Below, piece by piece: positions 22,707 to 35,312 of a stretch of DNA of 64,000 bases. Position 1 is the first letter of the stretch, and each line of letters opens with the position of its first letter. Both the position numbers and the translations under genes were made by a program. The DNA comes from Calamus simplicifolius (Eukaryota > Streptophyta > Magnoliopsida > Arecales > Arecaceae): positions 835,804 through 899,803 of the forward strand of contig UESW01004238.1 of NCBI GenBank assembly GCA_900491605.1, read 5' to 3'. Below the pieces are notes generated by a model that was given only the letters and a program-made list of their open reading frames with translations, did no database searches and was not told the origin of the DNA.

Positions 22707-25700
22707 TCATTCCAAAGGGTCACAAATCCCTAATTCACCTCTAAGATAACAAAATCTCTCTTCACTTAAAGGTTTTATAAATATATCAGCTAATTGTTCT
22801 TCAGTATTAACATAATCAAGACAAATTTCATTATTAGCTACATGTTCTCTTATAAAGTGATATCTAATTTCAATGTGTTTTGTTCTTGAATGTTGAATTG
22901 GATTTTTTGTTAAATTTATTGCACTCGTATTATCACATCTAATAGGAGTTTTATCAAGTGTTATGCCATAATCTTCAAGTTGTCTCTTAATCCAAAGGAT
23001 TTGAGCACAGCAACTTCCAGCTGCAACATATTCTGCTTCAGCAGTTGATAATGCAACCGAATTTTGCTTTTTGCTAAACCAAGAGATTAAGTTACTTCCT
23101 AAAAATTGACATGCACCACTTGTGCTTTTTCTATCTAGTTTGCATCCAGCATAGTCAGAATCAGAATATGCAATCAAGTTTAATGTTGAGTCTCTAGAGT
23201 ACCATAAACCTACATTTTTAGTTCCACTTAAATATCTTAAGATTCTTTTCACAGCAATTAAGTGAGATTCTTTAGGTTCAGATTGAAATCTAGCACATAA
23301 ACAAACAGCAAACATGATATCTGGTCTACTAGCTGTTAAGTAAAGAAGAGATCCGATCATACCTCTATAATGTTTTTGATCTACTTTCTTACCATCTTCA
23401 TCTTTGTCCAATTTGCATGAAGGACTCATAGGTGTTCCAAGTGGTTTGATTGACTCCATTCCAAACTTCTTGAGAAGTTCTTTTGTGTATTTTGCTTGAT
23501 TGATGAAAATTCCTCTTTGCTTTGCTTGATTTGAAGTCCTAGGAAGAAGTTGAGTTCTCCCATCATGCTCATTTCGAATTCACCCTGCATTAACTTAGCA
23601 AATTCTTGACACAAAAGATTGTTAGTAGCACCGAATACAATATCATCAACATATATTTGTACTACTAATAAATCCTTGTCTTTTCTTTTCAAAAATAGTG
23701 TTTTATCAACATTTCCTCTTGTAAAATCATTTTCAATCAAAATTTACTTAATCTTTCATACCAAGCTCTAGGTGCTTGTTTTAAACCATATAGTGCTTTG
23801 TGCAATTTAAAAACATGATTTGAAATTTATGATCTTCAAAACCAGGAGGTTGTTCAACAAAAACTTCTCATTTATAAATCCATTTAAAAATGCACTTTTA
23901 ACATCCATTTGAAATAAATTGATATGCATATGACATGCAAATGCGAGTAATAATCTAATTGCTTCTAATCTAGCTACAGGTGCAAAAGTTTCATCAAAAT
24001 CAATTCCTTCTTCTTGATTATATCCTTTTGTGACTAATCTAGCTTTGTTTCTAATTACTATGCCATTTTCATCTAATTTATTTCTAAATACCCATTTTGA
24101 TCCTATAACAGAATGATCTTTAGGTCTATCTACAAGGGTCCAGATATTATTTCTAGTAAATTGATTTAATTCCTCTTGCATAGCTAACATCCAATTATTA
24201 TCTTTTTTAGCCTCTTCAATAGTTTTAGGTTCAATTTGAGATACAAATGCAAGATGATTATTGATGTTTCTCATTGATGATCTAGTTCTTACTCCTTGAG
24301 ATGGATCACCTATAATTAATTCTTTTGGATGACCATAGGCATATCTCCAATCTCTAGGAAGATCTACATCATTATGATTTGCATCAACAACATCAACACT
24401 AGGAGAATCATCATCTTTAACTTCTTGTTCATGATCTGAAGATATTTATATTTAATTTTTCAATGTCTCTTTCTAATATGTTTGTATCTTCCTCATCATC
24501 AATCTTTCCTGAACTCGATGCTAAAGATTCATCAAAAATTACATGAATAGATTCTTCTACAATTAAGTTTCTCTTGTTAAACACTCTATAGGCTTTACTA
24601 GATGTTGAATATCCTAAGAAAATGCCTTCATCAGATTTTGCATCAAATTTTCCTAGATTATCTTTACCATTATTATGAATGAAACATTTACAACCAAATG
24701 CATGAAAGTAACTTATGTTTGGTTTTCTATTGTTCCATAGTTCATAAGGAGTTTTCTTAATGATTGGCCTAATTAAAGCTCTATTAAGAATGTAGCATGC
24801 CGTGTTTATAGCTTCCGCCCAAAAGTATTTTGGTAGGTTGCTTTCACATAGCATGGTACGGGCCATGTCTTCTAAAGTTCTATTTTTTCTTTCTACAACT
24901 CCATTTTGTTGTGGTGTTCTAGGTGCTGAAAAATTATGATGGATGCCATTTTTAATGCAAAAGTTTTCAAATAAATGATTTTCAAATTCAGTGCCATGAT
25001 CACTTCTAAGAGACACTATGGTGTTATTTTTCTCATTTGTGACCTTCTTGAAGAATTTCAAAAATAATGGAAAGGTCTCATCTTTATGAGCTAAAAACAA
25101 TACCCAAGTGTATCTAGAATAATCATCTACAATCACAAGACCATATTTCTTTCCTCCTAGACTAGTGGTTCTAGTAGGTCCAAAAAGATCCATGTGAAGT
25201 AGTTCAAGTGGCCTAGAAGTGGAAACAATATTTTTAGTTTTGAAAGAGTTTCTAGTTTGTTTTCCAAATTGACATGCATCGCAAATTTTGTTATTTTCAA
25301 AATCTAGTTGTGGAAGACCTTTTACTAAATCCATTCTAATTAATTTTGAAATTAGGTGTGTGCTTGCATGACCTAATCTACGATGCCATAACCAACCAAT
25401 CTCATTCATATTAGCATTATTAGCAACTAAGCAATGATTACTAGTAGACAAATTGTCTAAATCAATCAAGTATACATTGCCATTTCTATTTCCAGTAAAA
25501 ACAATGCTATTATCAATGGGATTAGAAACAGTGCAGATAGAAGCTTCAAATGATACTTTAAAACCTTTATCACATAATTGACTAATACTAATTAGATTAT
25601 GTTTTAAACCATTGACATATAAAACATTTTCAATATATGTGGAGGGAGTTATTTGAATTTTACCAAACCCCATGATTTGGCCTTTGCCATTGTCACCAAA

Positions 25701-25835
25701 CGTAACAACTCCTCCTCTTTTGCTTTCAAGGGTGATGAATTGATCCTTGTCACCCGTCATGTGTCTTGAGCAGCCACTATCGAGATACCACTTTCGCTTT
25801 GCTCTTTTGGCCGCAAGACACTCCTGCAAAAATGA
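22707..25835 (-). pseudogene. pol: pol of element B (protease, integrase, RT, RNase H), frameshifted
   Basis: A long intact frame (25829-24429) covers protease (WYLDSGCSRHMTGD), the zinc region (WLWHRRLGHAS, CDACQFGKQ) and the integrase core (HMDLFGPT, SDHGTEF, GVVERKNR). RT follows in two frames (24274-23807, 23740-23426) with ARLVTKGYNQ and YVDDIVFGA. RNase H is in 23459-22707 with SDSDYAGC and LADIFIKPL. Frame breaks lie near 24430, 23830, 23745 and 23510. The frame opens directly after a TGA that ends gag, with TTGCAGGAG at the junction. All catalytic motifs are kept. Confidence 0.92.
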
Positions 25836-27474
25836 TCAAGTCTTATATTTAGGTACCCAAGCCTTCTTGGGTCCTTCATGGTTAGTAGCATAAAAGATTG
25901 TTCCTTTGGGAACCCATATTTTCTTTCTTTACTACTTAAATTCTTGTTACTATTTCTTGCCTTACATTCATAGGATTTATGGCCTTTCTTGTTACAATAA
26001 TGACATGTAACATCATCTTTATTTGGTTCTTTTCTGAAAAAGTTTTTGACAAACTTTTGTTTTATGTTAGGCCTATATCCTAATCAGCCTTATCAAATAT
26101 AGCTCTTTGATTACTCAATAATAAATTAAGTTTTTCAGAACTATTAATGAATTTATCAACAATATTTTTATATTTATCAACTTCCTTTTTAATTTATCAT
26201 TTTCATTGGAGATTGATTCTCTTTCTTTTAAATTATCATTTTCAGATTTCAGCATTTCAATCTCATGAGTAAGATTATCTTTTTCTTTAATGAGAATTGA
26301 ATTATCATTTTTCAAAATTTGTATTTCTTTTTCAAGGCTTTAAAATCATCAACTAGTTCATTAAAAGCTTCAAAAATTCATCAAATGCGAAATCATCACA
26401 AGGGTTTTAGAACTTACCTCGTTGTCATCGTTTGCCATAAAGCAAATGTTTGCAACTTCTTTTTGTTCTTCCTCTGAAGAGGATTCATCGATGTCGCTCC
26501 AAGTTGCAACATACGCCTTCTTTTTCTTCTTGTAGGCTTTCTTCAGTTGAGGACAGTCATATCTAAAATGCCCTGGTTTCTTACACTCATAACAAATTAA
26601 GGGCTCCTTTTCTTTTTCTTTGTCCTTCTCTTTTCCTTTTCTCCTTCCATTTTTGTTCCAGATTTCTTCTTGTGGAAGGGTCTCCTTCTTTGCATGAATT
26701 TCTTAAATTTTCTTGCTAGAAGAGCTGTCTCGTCATCTTCATCTTCATCACTGCTGCTTATATCCTTTCTGCAGCTTTGAGAGCGATTGTCTTCTTTTTC
26801 TTGACTTTCTCCTCTTGATGTTGTTTCATTATTAGCTCATGAGTCATCAAGGATCCAAGTAGCTCTTCCAAAGGTAACACATTTAGGTCCTTTGCTTCTT
26901 GGATGGTAGTCATCTTCGCTTCCCGATCTTGGAAAGTGACCTAAGAATTTTATGCACAAGTTCAGAATTAGCATAGGTCTTACTAGACTTTTCAAACCAT
27001 TTACAATATCAGTGAATCTTGTGTACATGCATGTGATGGTTTCAGTTTGTTCCATGCTAAACAATTCATATTTATGCACTAAAATATTAATCTTTGATTC
27101 TTTAACTTGATTTGTACCTCATGGGTAACCTCTAATCTATCCCAAATTTCTTTCGTGGAAATACATGTAGAAATTCGATTAAATTCATTTGCATCTAGTG
27201 AACAATATAAAACATTCATGGCCTTGGCATTAAGTTGTGCCAACTTTTTAGCATGTTCATCCCATTCCATTTTCGGCTTAGGAATCACCATGTTATCTAC
27301 TCTAATTGTGGGTGTATGTGGACCATTAACTATGATACCCCATAAGTCATAGTCAAGTGCTTGAATAAAAATTTTCATCCTACCTTTCCAATAACCATAA
27401 TTAGTTCCATTAAACAAAGGAAGTCGATTAGTGGATTAACCTTCTAAGTAAGATGAACTAGCTTGAGCCGCCAT
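25836..27474 (-). pseudogene. gag: gag of element B, broken
   Basis: It starts MAAQASSSYLEG, and an in-frame TAA follows at once where A and D have a His codon. FNGTNYGYWKGRMKIF and NVLYCSLDANEFNRISTC mark the capsid region (27417-27079). YELFSMEQTETITCMYTRF lies in the next frame. Two CCHC knuckles are recognisable near 26600-26550 and 26010-25960. Stops and frame changes divide it into at least four pieces. It ends with TGA at 25838-25836, in frame with pol. Confidence 0.82.
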
Positions 27475-27521
27475 TTGGATCTTTAGCTCTTGATCGTTAG
27501 ACCAAATTCAAATGAGCAATT

Positions 27522-27533
27522 GCTTTGATACCA
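27522..27533 (-). promoter_or_regulatory. Primer binding site of element B
   Basis: On the minus strand TGGTATCAAAGC follows the LTR end by two bases. It differs from the initiator-Met complement in A and D by one base. Confidence 0.85.
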
Positions 27534-27535
27534 AT

Positions 27536-29010
27536 TGTTGGCCCAGATGGCAACCCAAGAGGGGGGGGTGAATTGGATTCTTAAAAATTTTAACCTTTTA
27601 AAACTATCGGCTTTGAAATAATTAAGTGCAGAATAAATTTCAATCATAAATGAAGAGATAGAGAGAGAGATAATTAAAGCACGGCAAACACAAAAATTTT
27701 ATAGTGGTTCGGTGTATCCAACACCTACGTCCACTCCCAAGTTTTACTTGGATCCACACTATAATCAACTAGATTACAGCCAAGTTATTTTACAAGATCA
27801 CAACTCAAAACTTGTTGTTTCTCAGGGATCACAACGAACCCACACAAGCTAATCTAGCTTGCCCCGAGGTATACTACCTCCACTAATTCAATCCCCCTAA
27901 TTGAACTAGCAAAAACAGGAAAGAATAATGTTTACAATAAAATACAGCTCCTTAAATAAGCAAATATTCAAAGTAAATAAACAAGTTTAGAAAAGCCTGA
28001 TTTGAAGATGATTATAAACAAGTTTAGAAAAGCCTGATTTGAAGATGATTGGATTTGAGCTTTTCTTCTTTTCTTCTTTTCCTCTTCTCTTTTGAGATGT
28101 TGAATCAAGCCTCAGCTCCGATTCTTCACAGATGTTGCAGATGAGAAGTTGGGAAATCATAAAAATAGAGCTTTTTTTCTTTTGAAAAATCCTTCGATTT
28201 TTCAAGTTGAATGCCTTAGATTTCTCTTTGAGCTTTTTGGAGTGAAAGAATTTGAACGTGGATTCTTTTCTCTTGATTTCTTACTTAAGACCTCTCGGAT
28301 TTTTTCAATATGATTTCTCTATATTTTTCATTTTTTTTTTTTTTTCAAACGAACGCTCTTCCCCCTTTTATAGATTTCGTTTAATCCATTTTTGGGTGTG
28401 AAACTAGCCGTTGGAATGTACCTGGAAAGTTTTTCCATACATGAAATATAGCCGTTAGGGGTTAGGTAAAGAAAATATTACCGTTTGAGCTGATCTGACA
28501 ATTTAAAAATCCGTTCCTGACAGGTTGGCGTCGGCTCCAACTTTTCAGGTGTCGGCTCCAAGTCGTGTATCCAAAAATAGAAAGTTCTAAGCTTGTTGAG
28601 GAGTCAGCTCCAAAAAATAAAGTGTCGGCTCGCCATGTTCAGGTGTCGGCTTCAAAAGACTGTAAGTATCGGCTCCAAGGTAGTCAAAAATTATGCGTTC
28701 TGTCTCCGTGTCGGAGTCGGCTTCAGACACTGTAAGTGTCGACTCCAAAACTCTAGGTGTCGGCTCCGGACCGTATCAAAAATCAGAAAGATATTTGATT
28801 GGCCATAGGGTCGGCTCCATACTTTCTAGGTGTCGACTCCAGGCTCTGAATTTTGAAACTTACCTTTGGCACTTAATTCAAAACACGTTTCTTGATGCCT
28901 TTTGATTAAACAAATATTTTTAAGCCTGAAACACTTGTTCAATTTATTAGTAACACAATGAATACACTCAATTCCTTTATTAATCATCAAAATTAATAAT
29001 TGGGTCAATA
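27536..29010 (-). repeat. 5' LTR of element B (1475 bp)
   Basis: On the minus strand it begins TATTGACCCAATT and ends CTGGGCCAACA. It has a palindrome cluster near 28825-28525 and TATAAAAGG at 28372-28364. A 37-bp tandem duplication lies at 27977-28050, and a stretch near 27851 present in the 3' LTR is deleted. Confidence 0.92.
27977..28050. repeat. 37-bp tandem duplication inside the B 5' LTR
   Basis: Two adjacent copies begin ATAAACAAGTTTAGAAAAGC. The matching place in the 3' LTR (about 19345-19385) has one copy, so the duplication arose after insertion. Confidence 0.85.
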
Positions 29011-29015
29011 GAGAG
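29011..29015. repeat. Target site duplication of element B, right copy (GAGAG)
   Basis: It matches 7971-7975. Confidence 0.85.
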
Positions 29016-31216
29016 GGTGCCAAAAGCATCCTTTTCTCAGCCCTTAATCTGATATTTAATATATCATATAAGACCCTTTAGGTAGAAGGAGTCTCTATGT
29101 AGAAATGTACTTTGTAAAACATATAATATTTTATAACATATTTGTGCCAAGAGTTACTTATTGCATCTCTTCAAAAAAAATCAGCATTTTTTCAATCCTT
29201 CCACTTGGCTTAGGACCTGGTTAAAGCACTCAATAGGCATATTATCAAGAGAGGTTTATTAGGAAAAAAATGATTAATAATTAGAAATACTTTTGTTCTT
29301 TCTATGCATCATATAAACCAAGCATAGCAACATTTTATGCGCTATCATGGAATCCAATCTCAAAAATCATCTATTTGACTGGTCAAAACCAATTCAAATT
29401 GGCATGGAGAAGAGAGGAAAAAGGATAAGCTTTATTAACAAAAAGGTTATTTAATTGTAGAAGGACTCTTAGTTCTTCTATGCCCCTTAAGTTGTGTGCA
29501 CGCTAACATGGCACCAAGAGTCCAAAGCCATTGGACTCTTGGTTCTAGGCCTAGATAAGGTCTATAAAATCAAGATAAATATCAATACAACTATTCCACT
29601 TAAGGCTCAACCCAATTTAAGTTCTACTTAAATTATTTAGCCCAAATAAAAAGCATTTAAACCTCAATCAATTAAGTTAGGAGTTAGGCTAGCTAATATA
29701 TGCTAGTATATTAATTATCTAGCCAATTAGGATCCTATCACCCTAACAAAAATATAATTGACTTCCTTAACCAATTCTTAGCGTGTGTGACCCTTTGGGT
29801 TCAACATCTAATCAGCAGTAGGTCTAGGTTCATGTCGATTTATTCTAATTAGAAATTAATTAATTGAATTAGATCAAATCGAGCTAAACCTAGTCGCCAA
29901 TTTGAACCATCTTTCAAATTGACTCATGAATTCAATCAATTTAATATATAAAAACCTACAATACATGATTGACATCTAGCAATGTGTCATTCTTACCTAG
30001 AACATGAGAAATTTGATTAAAATTATCAAAATACCCTTTAGTGGTAAGTCACCGTACAATTCAATCCTTCGATCTTCCTTTATCTCGAATAAGCAATGGG
30101 TATAAAAAATTGTTAAACCCTAATACCTTATTCATTTGAATCTTAAATTATTAGTGAAGACTCATTCGATGAAAGATTAGAAAACATATCTAATATCATC
30201 ATGCTTTGATAAAAGACTTCCTAAGTTATTATTTGATAAGATTACATAGGATAAATACTTCTCTTACTAGGAGTGATTGATTCTTTGTTGACCTTGTCAC
30301 AACCTTCATACACAATTCACCATATCCATAAATACCCCGTACATGACTAAGTCATGAATGAGTATGAACCAAAACATGGAATCATATGTATAAGATTTTA
30401 TGGTTATCTCAGGTGTATGGATCATTTGCACAAATTTCACTAAATGAATCATCTTTTGACAAGTAAGACTTTTATAAGTTGTTTCATTACGAATCAATTT
30501 AATGAACTCATACCTTAATGAGCTTCACATCATTGTATTAGTATTCCTATACAAGTGGTCGTGAGACCAACCACTCTCTCCATCGAGCATACATAGAATG
30601 TGTCAGTCTTTCTGAAAATATCGATTCCCTACTCAGTAATCCTTCAACTTGAATATTCTAAATTAGGGTTTATAAGATTTTAGGTCTTACTATTGTGAAC
30701 TTCATCATAACCATATTGCCCTAATCTATGGGGTTCATCATAACCTTAAAACAAAAAGGTATAAAACACAGCATATGATATATTGCTTTTTATGAATATA
30801 ATATTATTTATAAGTTGAAAGAATTTTACAGAAAAGCTTCTGTTATATAAGAAATATGATTGGCTTTAATAGCACTGCTCTTTCAAAATTGAGCATTGAA
30901 CTCAGCTTAGTTCCAGTACTCCAATTCATCATATACCCTAATTAAGTTGGATTCAGAGAAATTTGGCTTAATGATTGAATTAATCCAAACTCGTAAGGAT
31001 TATTTGAATTCAGTGGTTGGGTCAAGGCACATGACTTTGTCTAGCCTTTTAAAATTTGGTCCAACTAATATTTGGATGTTAGTAACTAGGTTAAAAGATG
31101 GAGCTAGAATACTAGACCTGAGTTGATTCGTATATATTAACTTTAATTGTCAATCGTGAGTTAATAATTTAGCCTAATATATAGCCGAACCATATTATTG
31201 AACATTCAAAGTGATG
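29016..31216. other. No gene recognised
   Basis: AT-rich sequence without a supported coding region. A perfect 13-base inverted repeat lies at 29513-29525 and 29531-29543 (ACCAAGAGTCCAA, 5-base loop). It may be old retroelement non-coding sequence, but I cannot assign it. Confidence 0.5.
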
Positions 31217-32190
31217 CCTTTTAGGTAGAAGAAAGTCAAAGTGGCAGATCAAATGTTGGTGTATCCTATCTTCAAGAAATTGCTTGGTAAAAACATGTAG
31301 ACAAACATGGATGACATGTTGGTAAAAAGTATGAAAGCCAAGTATCATGTAACCGATCTAAATGAAGTCTTCTAAATATTAAGGCACTATTCAATGAAAC
31401 TCAACTTGAGCAAATGTGCCTTCAATGTTACCTCGGGTAAATTCCTTAAGTTCATGGTTAGCCATCATGAAAACAAAGCTAATTCAAAAAATATATGAGC
31501 AATCCTTGATATGGCACCACCCAAGTCAATCAACGATGTTCAGTACCTCACAAGCTACGTAGCCACTATAAGCTAGTTTATCTTTAGATTGATTGAAAAT
31601 TGTCACCTTTCTTCAAGGCCTTTTGCAAGATTAAAGATTTCCAATAGACTGAAGAATGTTAGAAATCTTTTGAAGACAGAAATTCCTTAGGTCTTCTACC
31701 ATTTAGCTATTCAAAGCATAAAGAGAGGGGTTGTTCATCTATTTAACTACATCTAAGGTAGTAGTTAGCTCATTTCTTATTTGGGAAGAACAAGGAAAGC
31801 AGAGAACCTATCTATTCTATGTGCCAAATGCTTCATGATGTTGATATGAGGCAACAACACATTATGTATATGCCTTGGTTACCTTGGCTCAAAAACTAAG
31901 GCCCTATTTCTAGGGTCACATAGTGGTGGAGCTGATTGACCAACCATTGAGGCAAATCCTACATAAACCTGAAACCCCTAGGTTGGTTGGTGAAATGATC
32001 GATCAAGCTAAGTGAACTCAACATTCAAATTTGGCAATAACAGACAATAAAGGCATAAGTCCTACATGCTAGAAGCTATGGTCCAAGAGAAGCTTAAGAT
32101 TGTTGAAGCCAAAGAGCCATTGCAACAATCTATTTGGAGTTTGTATATGGATAGAGCCTCTAACTAGGATAGGAGTGGAGCATGATTGAG
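31217..32190 (+). pseudogene. Ty3/gypsy reverse transcriptase and RNase H relic
   Basis: Reading through stops gives VMPF, then MDDMLVKSMKAKYHVTDL (the YVDD box changed to NMDD), MKLNLSKCAFNVTSGKF, AILDMAPPKSINDVQYL, then RNase H-like LVTLAQKLRPYF, IDQPLRQILHKPETPRL and finally SLYMDRASN with RSGA. The order matches the RT to RNase H segment of Tat-type gypsy elements and resembles element E (YVDDMLTKS, LNPHKCAF, VDGASNSQRSGAG). No LTR, integrase or protease was found nearby, and stops are frequent. This is an old fragment. Confidence 0.8.
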
Positions 32191-32198
32191 CTCCTAAG

Positions 32199-32645
32199 TT
32201 TGAAATCCTTTTAACAATCATGAATAATTTTTAAAATACTCTAACTTATGATTAGGTTACTTCTTAGAATAAAATTACTAGAAACTAGTTCTCAATTTAT
32301 GATGCTCAAAGGCTCGATTAACCTCTTGATCTTATTGATCTTTTAACCTTAACTTTCTTCACCCTTCTTAACTATTGGCTGGATATCAAAAGATTTCTAT
32401 TAATCCCTATTTATAGAGAGATTTTATAGAGACAAGAGGCTTTTCACTTTTTATAGGATTCTAATTTCCTAAAACCAATAAACTTACCAATTTTTATAAG
32501 ATTATAATTTCTTTAAGAAAATCAAAGAATTAAATATTTATTAAATATTTAAAAGTAAATTCTTCATTCAAAATTAACTTCTAACTCATCTAACATATTT
32601 TAAAATATAAAAATATAGATAAAAACATCAAAAATCAGCCTTAAT
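32199..32645. repeat. Direct repeat copy 1 of a non-coding pair
   Basis: It aligns along its length with 32993-33412, sharing for example AAAATACTCTAACTTATGAT, ATGCTCAAAGGCTC and GGATATCAAAAGATTTCTAT. The two copies are clearly diverged. They could be a local duplication or ends of an unidentified element; I see no TG...CA termini. Confidence 0.7.
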
Positions 32646-32814
32646 CACCATCAATGGTAGTTTCATAATTTAGCACCACCAATAGTTATATAAAAGTTTA
32701 GCAACTATTTCAATTCAAATAATCATTCATCAATTATATAATAAATTTTTGACAATCTTTCAATATTATAAGAGTTCCAATTTTTGGTCCAATTACTTAT
32801 CAAATTTTAAAATC

Positions 32815-32985
32815 CAACTCAACTCATCTAAGCCTTTTCCCAACTATATGGGGTCGGCTATATGAATCTGCTTCTTCTATTAGTAGATTCATATTTGAGG
32901 AGATCTGATGGAGTTTTACGCTGACTGTCAACTATCTAACGCAACCTTTCTTCTTTACCCGAGCTTGGGACCAACCTTGACAGAG
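32815..32985 (-). mobile_element. SINE-like retroposon with an 18-bp target duplication
   Basis: TTATCAAATTTTAAAATC occurs exactly at 32797-32814 and 32986-33003. The 171 bases between, read on the minus strand, contain CCCAAGCTCGGGTAAAG, CAAATATGAATC, CATATAGCCGACCCCA and end CTTAGATGAGTTG. I recognise this as a dispersed plant retroposon 3' part, SINE or LINE-tail like. A tRNA-like A/B box head is not evident, so it may be 5' truncated. The long TSD supports LINE-type target-primed insertion. Confidence 0.7.
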
Positions 32986-32992
32986 TTATCAA

Positions 32993-33412
32993 ATTTTAAA
33001 ATCTATTTTAACAATTATGAATAATTTATAAAATACTCTAACTTATGATTAGGTATTTTTCTAGATAAAATTAGTAGAAACTAATCTTCAATTACGATGC
33101 TCAAAGGCTCCATCAACTTCTTTATCTTCTTGATTCTTTAATCTTTACTTTCTTCATCATTCTTAACTATTGATTGGATATCAAAAGATTTCTATTGAGC
33201 CTTATTTATAAAATGAATTCCTAGAGACAAGAGGCTTTTTCACTCTTTATGGGATTTTAATATCCTAAAATCTTATTTCTTTAAGAAAACCAAAGAGATA
33301 AATATTTATTAAATATTTAAAAATAAATTCTTCATTAAAAACTAACTTTTAACTCATCCAATATAATTTTAAAATATAAAAATTTAGATAAAAACATCAA
33401 AAATCAATCTTA
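32993..33412. repeat. Direct repeat copy 2 of a non-coding pair
   Basis: Partner of 32199-32645. The SINE-like insertion lies immediately before it and adds its length to the spacing. Confidence 0.7.
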
Positions 33413-34768
33413 ACTCAATCTAGTCAAATTGCATCTTATTCTAAAATGAGCTAGCCAAATGGGTTAGGTCTCATAGATTTCAGTAGAGTAAAAGAGAACT
33501 CCAAACATATCATGAGGATGGAGTAATTTTAGATACCAGTTACATTCTATGAGTAATATATTTGGAGAAATGGTAGTGTAGAATAATGTCTTCCATATAC
33601 ATGTTGGGACTAGCTAGCATTCAACAATGGAATTAGGATACCAGTAACAAATTCAGAATCTAGGGTAAATATATCGTCTCATTGTTACAATGTACGTAAG
33701 TATTTTAGAAACTAGGTTTTGGCTTAAAGTTGGTATCTTCCTCCTGAAAAAACGTTTTATGTTTAAGGTAATACTTTGGCATGATTATGGGTATCCAGAA
33801 TATGATAAAAGACTCTTTTTCCATTTCAATGGTTGTACATTTAATAATTAAGCATTCCTTTGGGATCTCTCCTGCTGTTTTCGATGAATATTTTTCGAAT
33901 ATTGCTTTCCCGTGTCACTCCATTAGAAAGAAACCCCTTCTCATCGTTATTTTTAATCCCTTTTTTTCCGCATCTCTTAAAATTCTGTACCATTGAGAAA
34001 TTTTAATATACCACGATCCTTTTTATAAATATTTTATACTCCTGTCAATACTACATTAGAATTGCGGGTCTGGACTAATAATTTATAGGGTTTTGCAAGT
34101 TTGCTACAGAGAACTTGAGAAGGCTTCCTGTATCTTGAGGGTGTAATGCACTTTGTGCGTGGAACGCGAGCAATTAGCATCTTGAATAGCATTTTCATAT
34201 ATAGGCTTGAAAGCCGTACATATATTCTTTTCTTTCTGTCAACATGTTTCCACTGCAGTATTTGTGAGTTAGAGCACGGCGTGTAAATATAAAGCAAATT
34301 TGATGCTGCTGTGCGAGAATGTTTGCTTGGTAACTGCTTCTGCGAGTGACAGAACTACCATCCAGCATATAGCCTATTTTTAGCTTACTAGCTAATTCAC
34401 GAAAAGATCAAGAAAAATAATTATGTGAGATCTGTGACTCTGTCCTTGCCTCTCTTAAGGACCCACCTAATCTCATAGAGAACAACAGCACAATGGGGCA
34501 ATTGCTGTCGGAGACTGGAAAGGAGCCATCTATATATGGCCGTAAAGAATTTGGCTGTGGCTGCGTGGAGGCATTCAAGCATCAGAATCTAGGCAGAGGC
34601 TGACAACAACTCACTTGATTGAAAGAGACAGTGATCCCACTGGACCAGATGTCAGCCGGAGGAACCAGCCTCGTCCAGCGTCTCCATGAACAAGCGGCCG
34701 GCGTTCACACATGCTACGGTGGAGCCAAGTCACTCTGTCCATCTAATTATCAAGGGAAGCTTGTGAAC
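33413..34768. other. No gene recognised
   Basis: Mixed sequence with short open frames only. A GC-richer patch at 34640-34750 has no open frame or domain I can identify. Confidence 0.5.
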
Positions 34769-34912
34769 TGCATGGACTAGGGCTAGACAAAACGTGCAAT
34801 GTGTGATCTCAACTGGTCCAACAGCATCTTATGTTTCGGTTGCATGGACTAGGGCTAGACAAAACGTGCAATGTGTGATCCCAACTGGTCCAACACCACC
34901 TTATGTTTCGGT
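34769..34912. repeat. 72-bp tandem duplication
   Basis: Two adjacent units begin TGCATGGACTAGGGCTAGAC and differ at only a few positions (for example CTCAA/CCCAA and GCATC/CCACC). It lies just upstream of element C. Confidence 0.9.
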
Positions 34913-34968
34913 TGTAGATATAAAGAAAGGTATCTATTTTTGGTAAGAAAAAGTATTGGATGCTATGT

Positions 34969-35309
34969 TGTTGAAAATTGCCTTTGGTTACAAAAATTAT
35001 GGCAGAATAATTGGTCCATAATCAAATCTTTAGGATATAATATATCAACAACTAAATCTTTCGGATATAATATTTAACGATGATTTTTTTTGTTGCATAT
35101 TTCTGATATGGCTTGATCTCAAGAATCAAAGCTTGATATTAGAAATCTATTAGTTATGATTCTGAATTAGTTTTTATATGCTTTCTGTTATATTTTAGTT
35201 CTATAAAAAAAGCAATACGGTGAATAAATTTGAGTGTGCTTAAATACAAAGCTCTCTTTCTCTCTCTTTTTCTATCAAATACTTTTCTATCTTGTGCTAC
35301 ATAACAACA
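34969..35309 (+). repeat. 5' LTR of relic C
   Basis: It begins TGTTGAAAATTGCC and ends AACAACA. It contains AACCAAATCTTTAGG-like short repeats (AATCTTTAGGATATAATAT and a variant) and TCTATAAAAAAAG as the likely TATA box. The start could also be 34966, because TGTTG is repeated there. Confidence 0.75.
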
Positions 35310-35312
35310 TAT

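Larger units (their letters stand above)
7976..29010 (-). mobile_element. Sirevirus-type Ty1/copia retrotransposon B, split by element A
   Basis: Read on the minus strand: 5' LTR (29010-27536), PBS, gag, pol, palindrome spacer, ORF3, PPT boxes, 3' LTR (20360-19270 continuing at 8367-7976). GAGAG duplications flank it. Without element A it is about 10.1 kb. Its LTRs are shorter (about 1475 bp) than those of A and D and use GGAGTCGGCTCC-type palindromes, so it is a separate subfamily. The 5' LTR start is TATTG instead of TGTTG, a single change. Gag, pol and ORF3 all carry frameshifts or stops, so this copy cannot move by itself. Confidence 0.9.

Noticed and set aside
34640..34750. GC-richer patch as a possible host gene exon
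   Set aside because: No open frame of useful length, no splice pattern and no recognisable protein.
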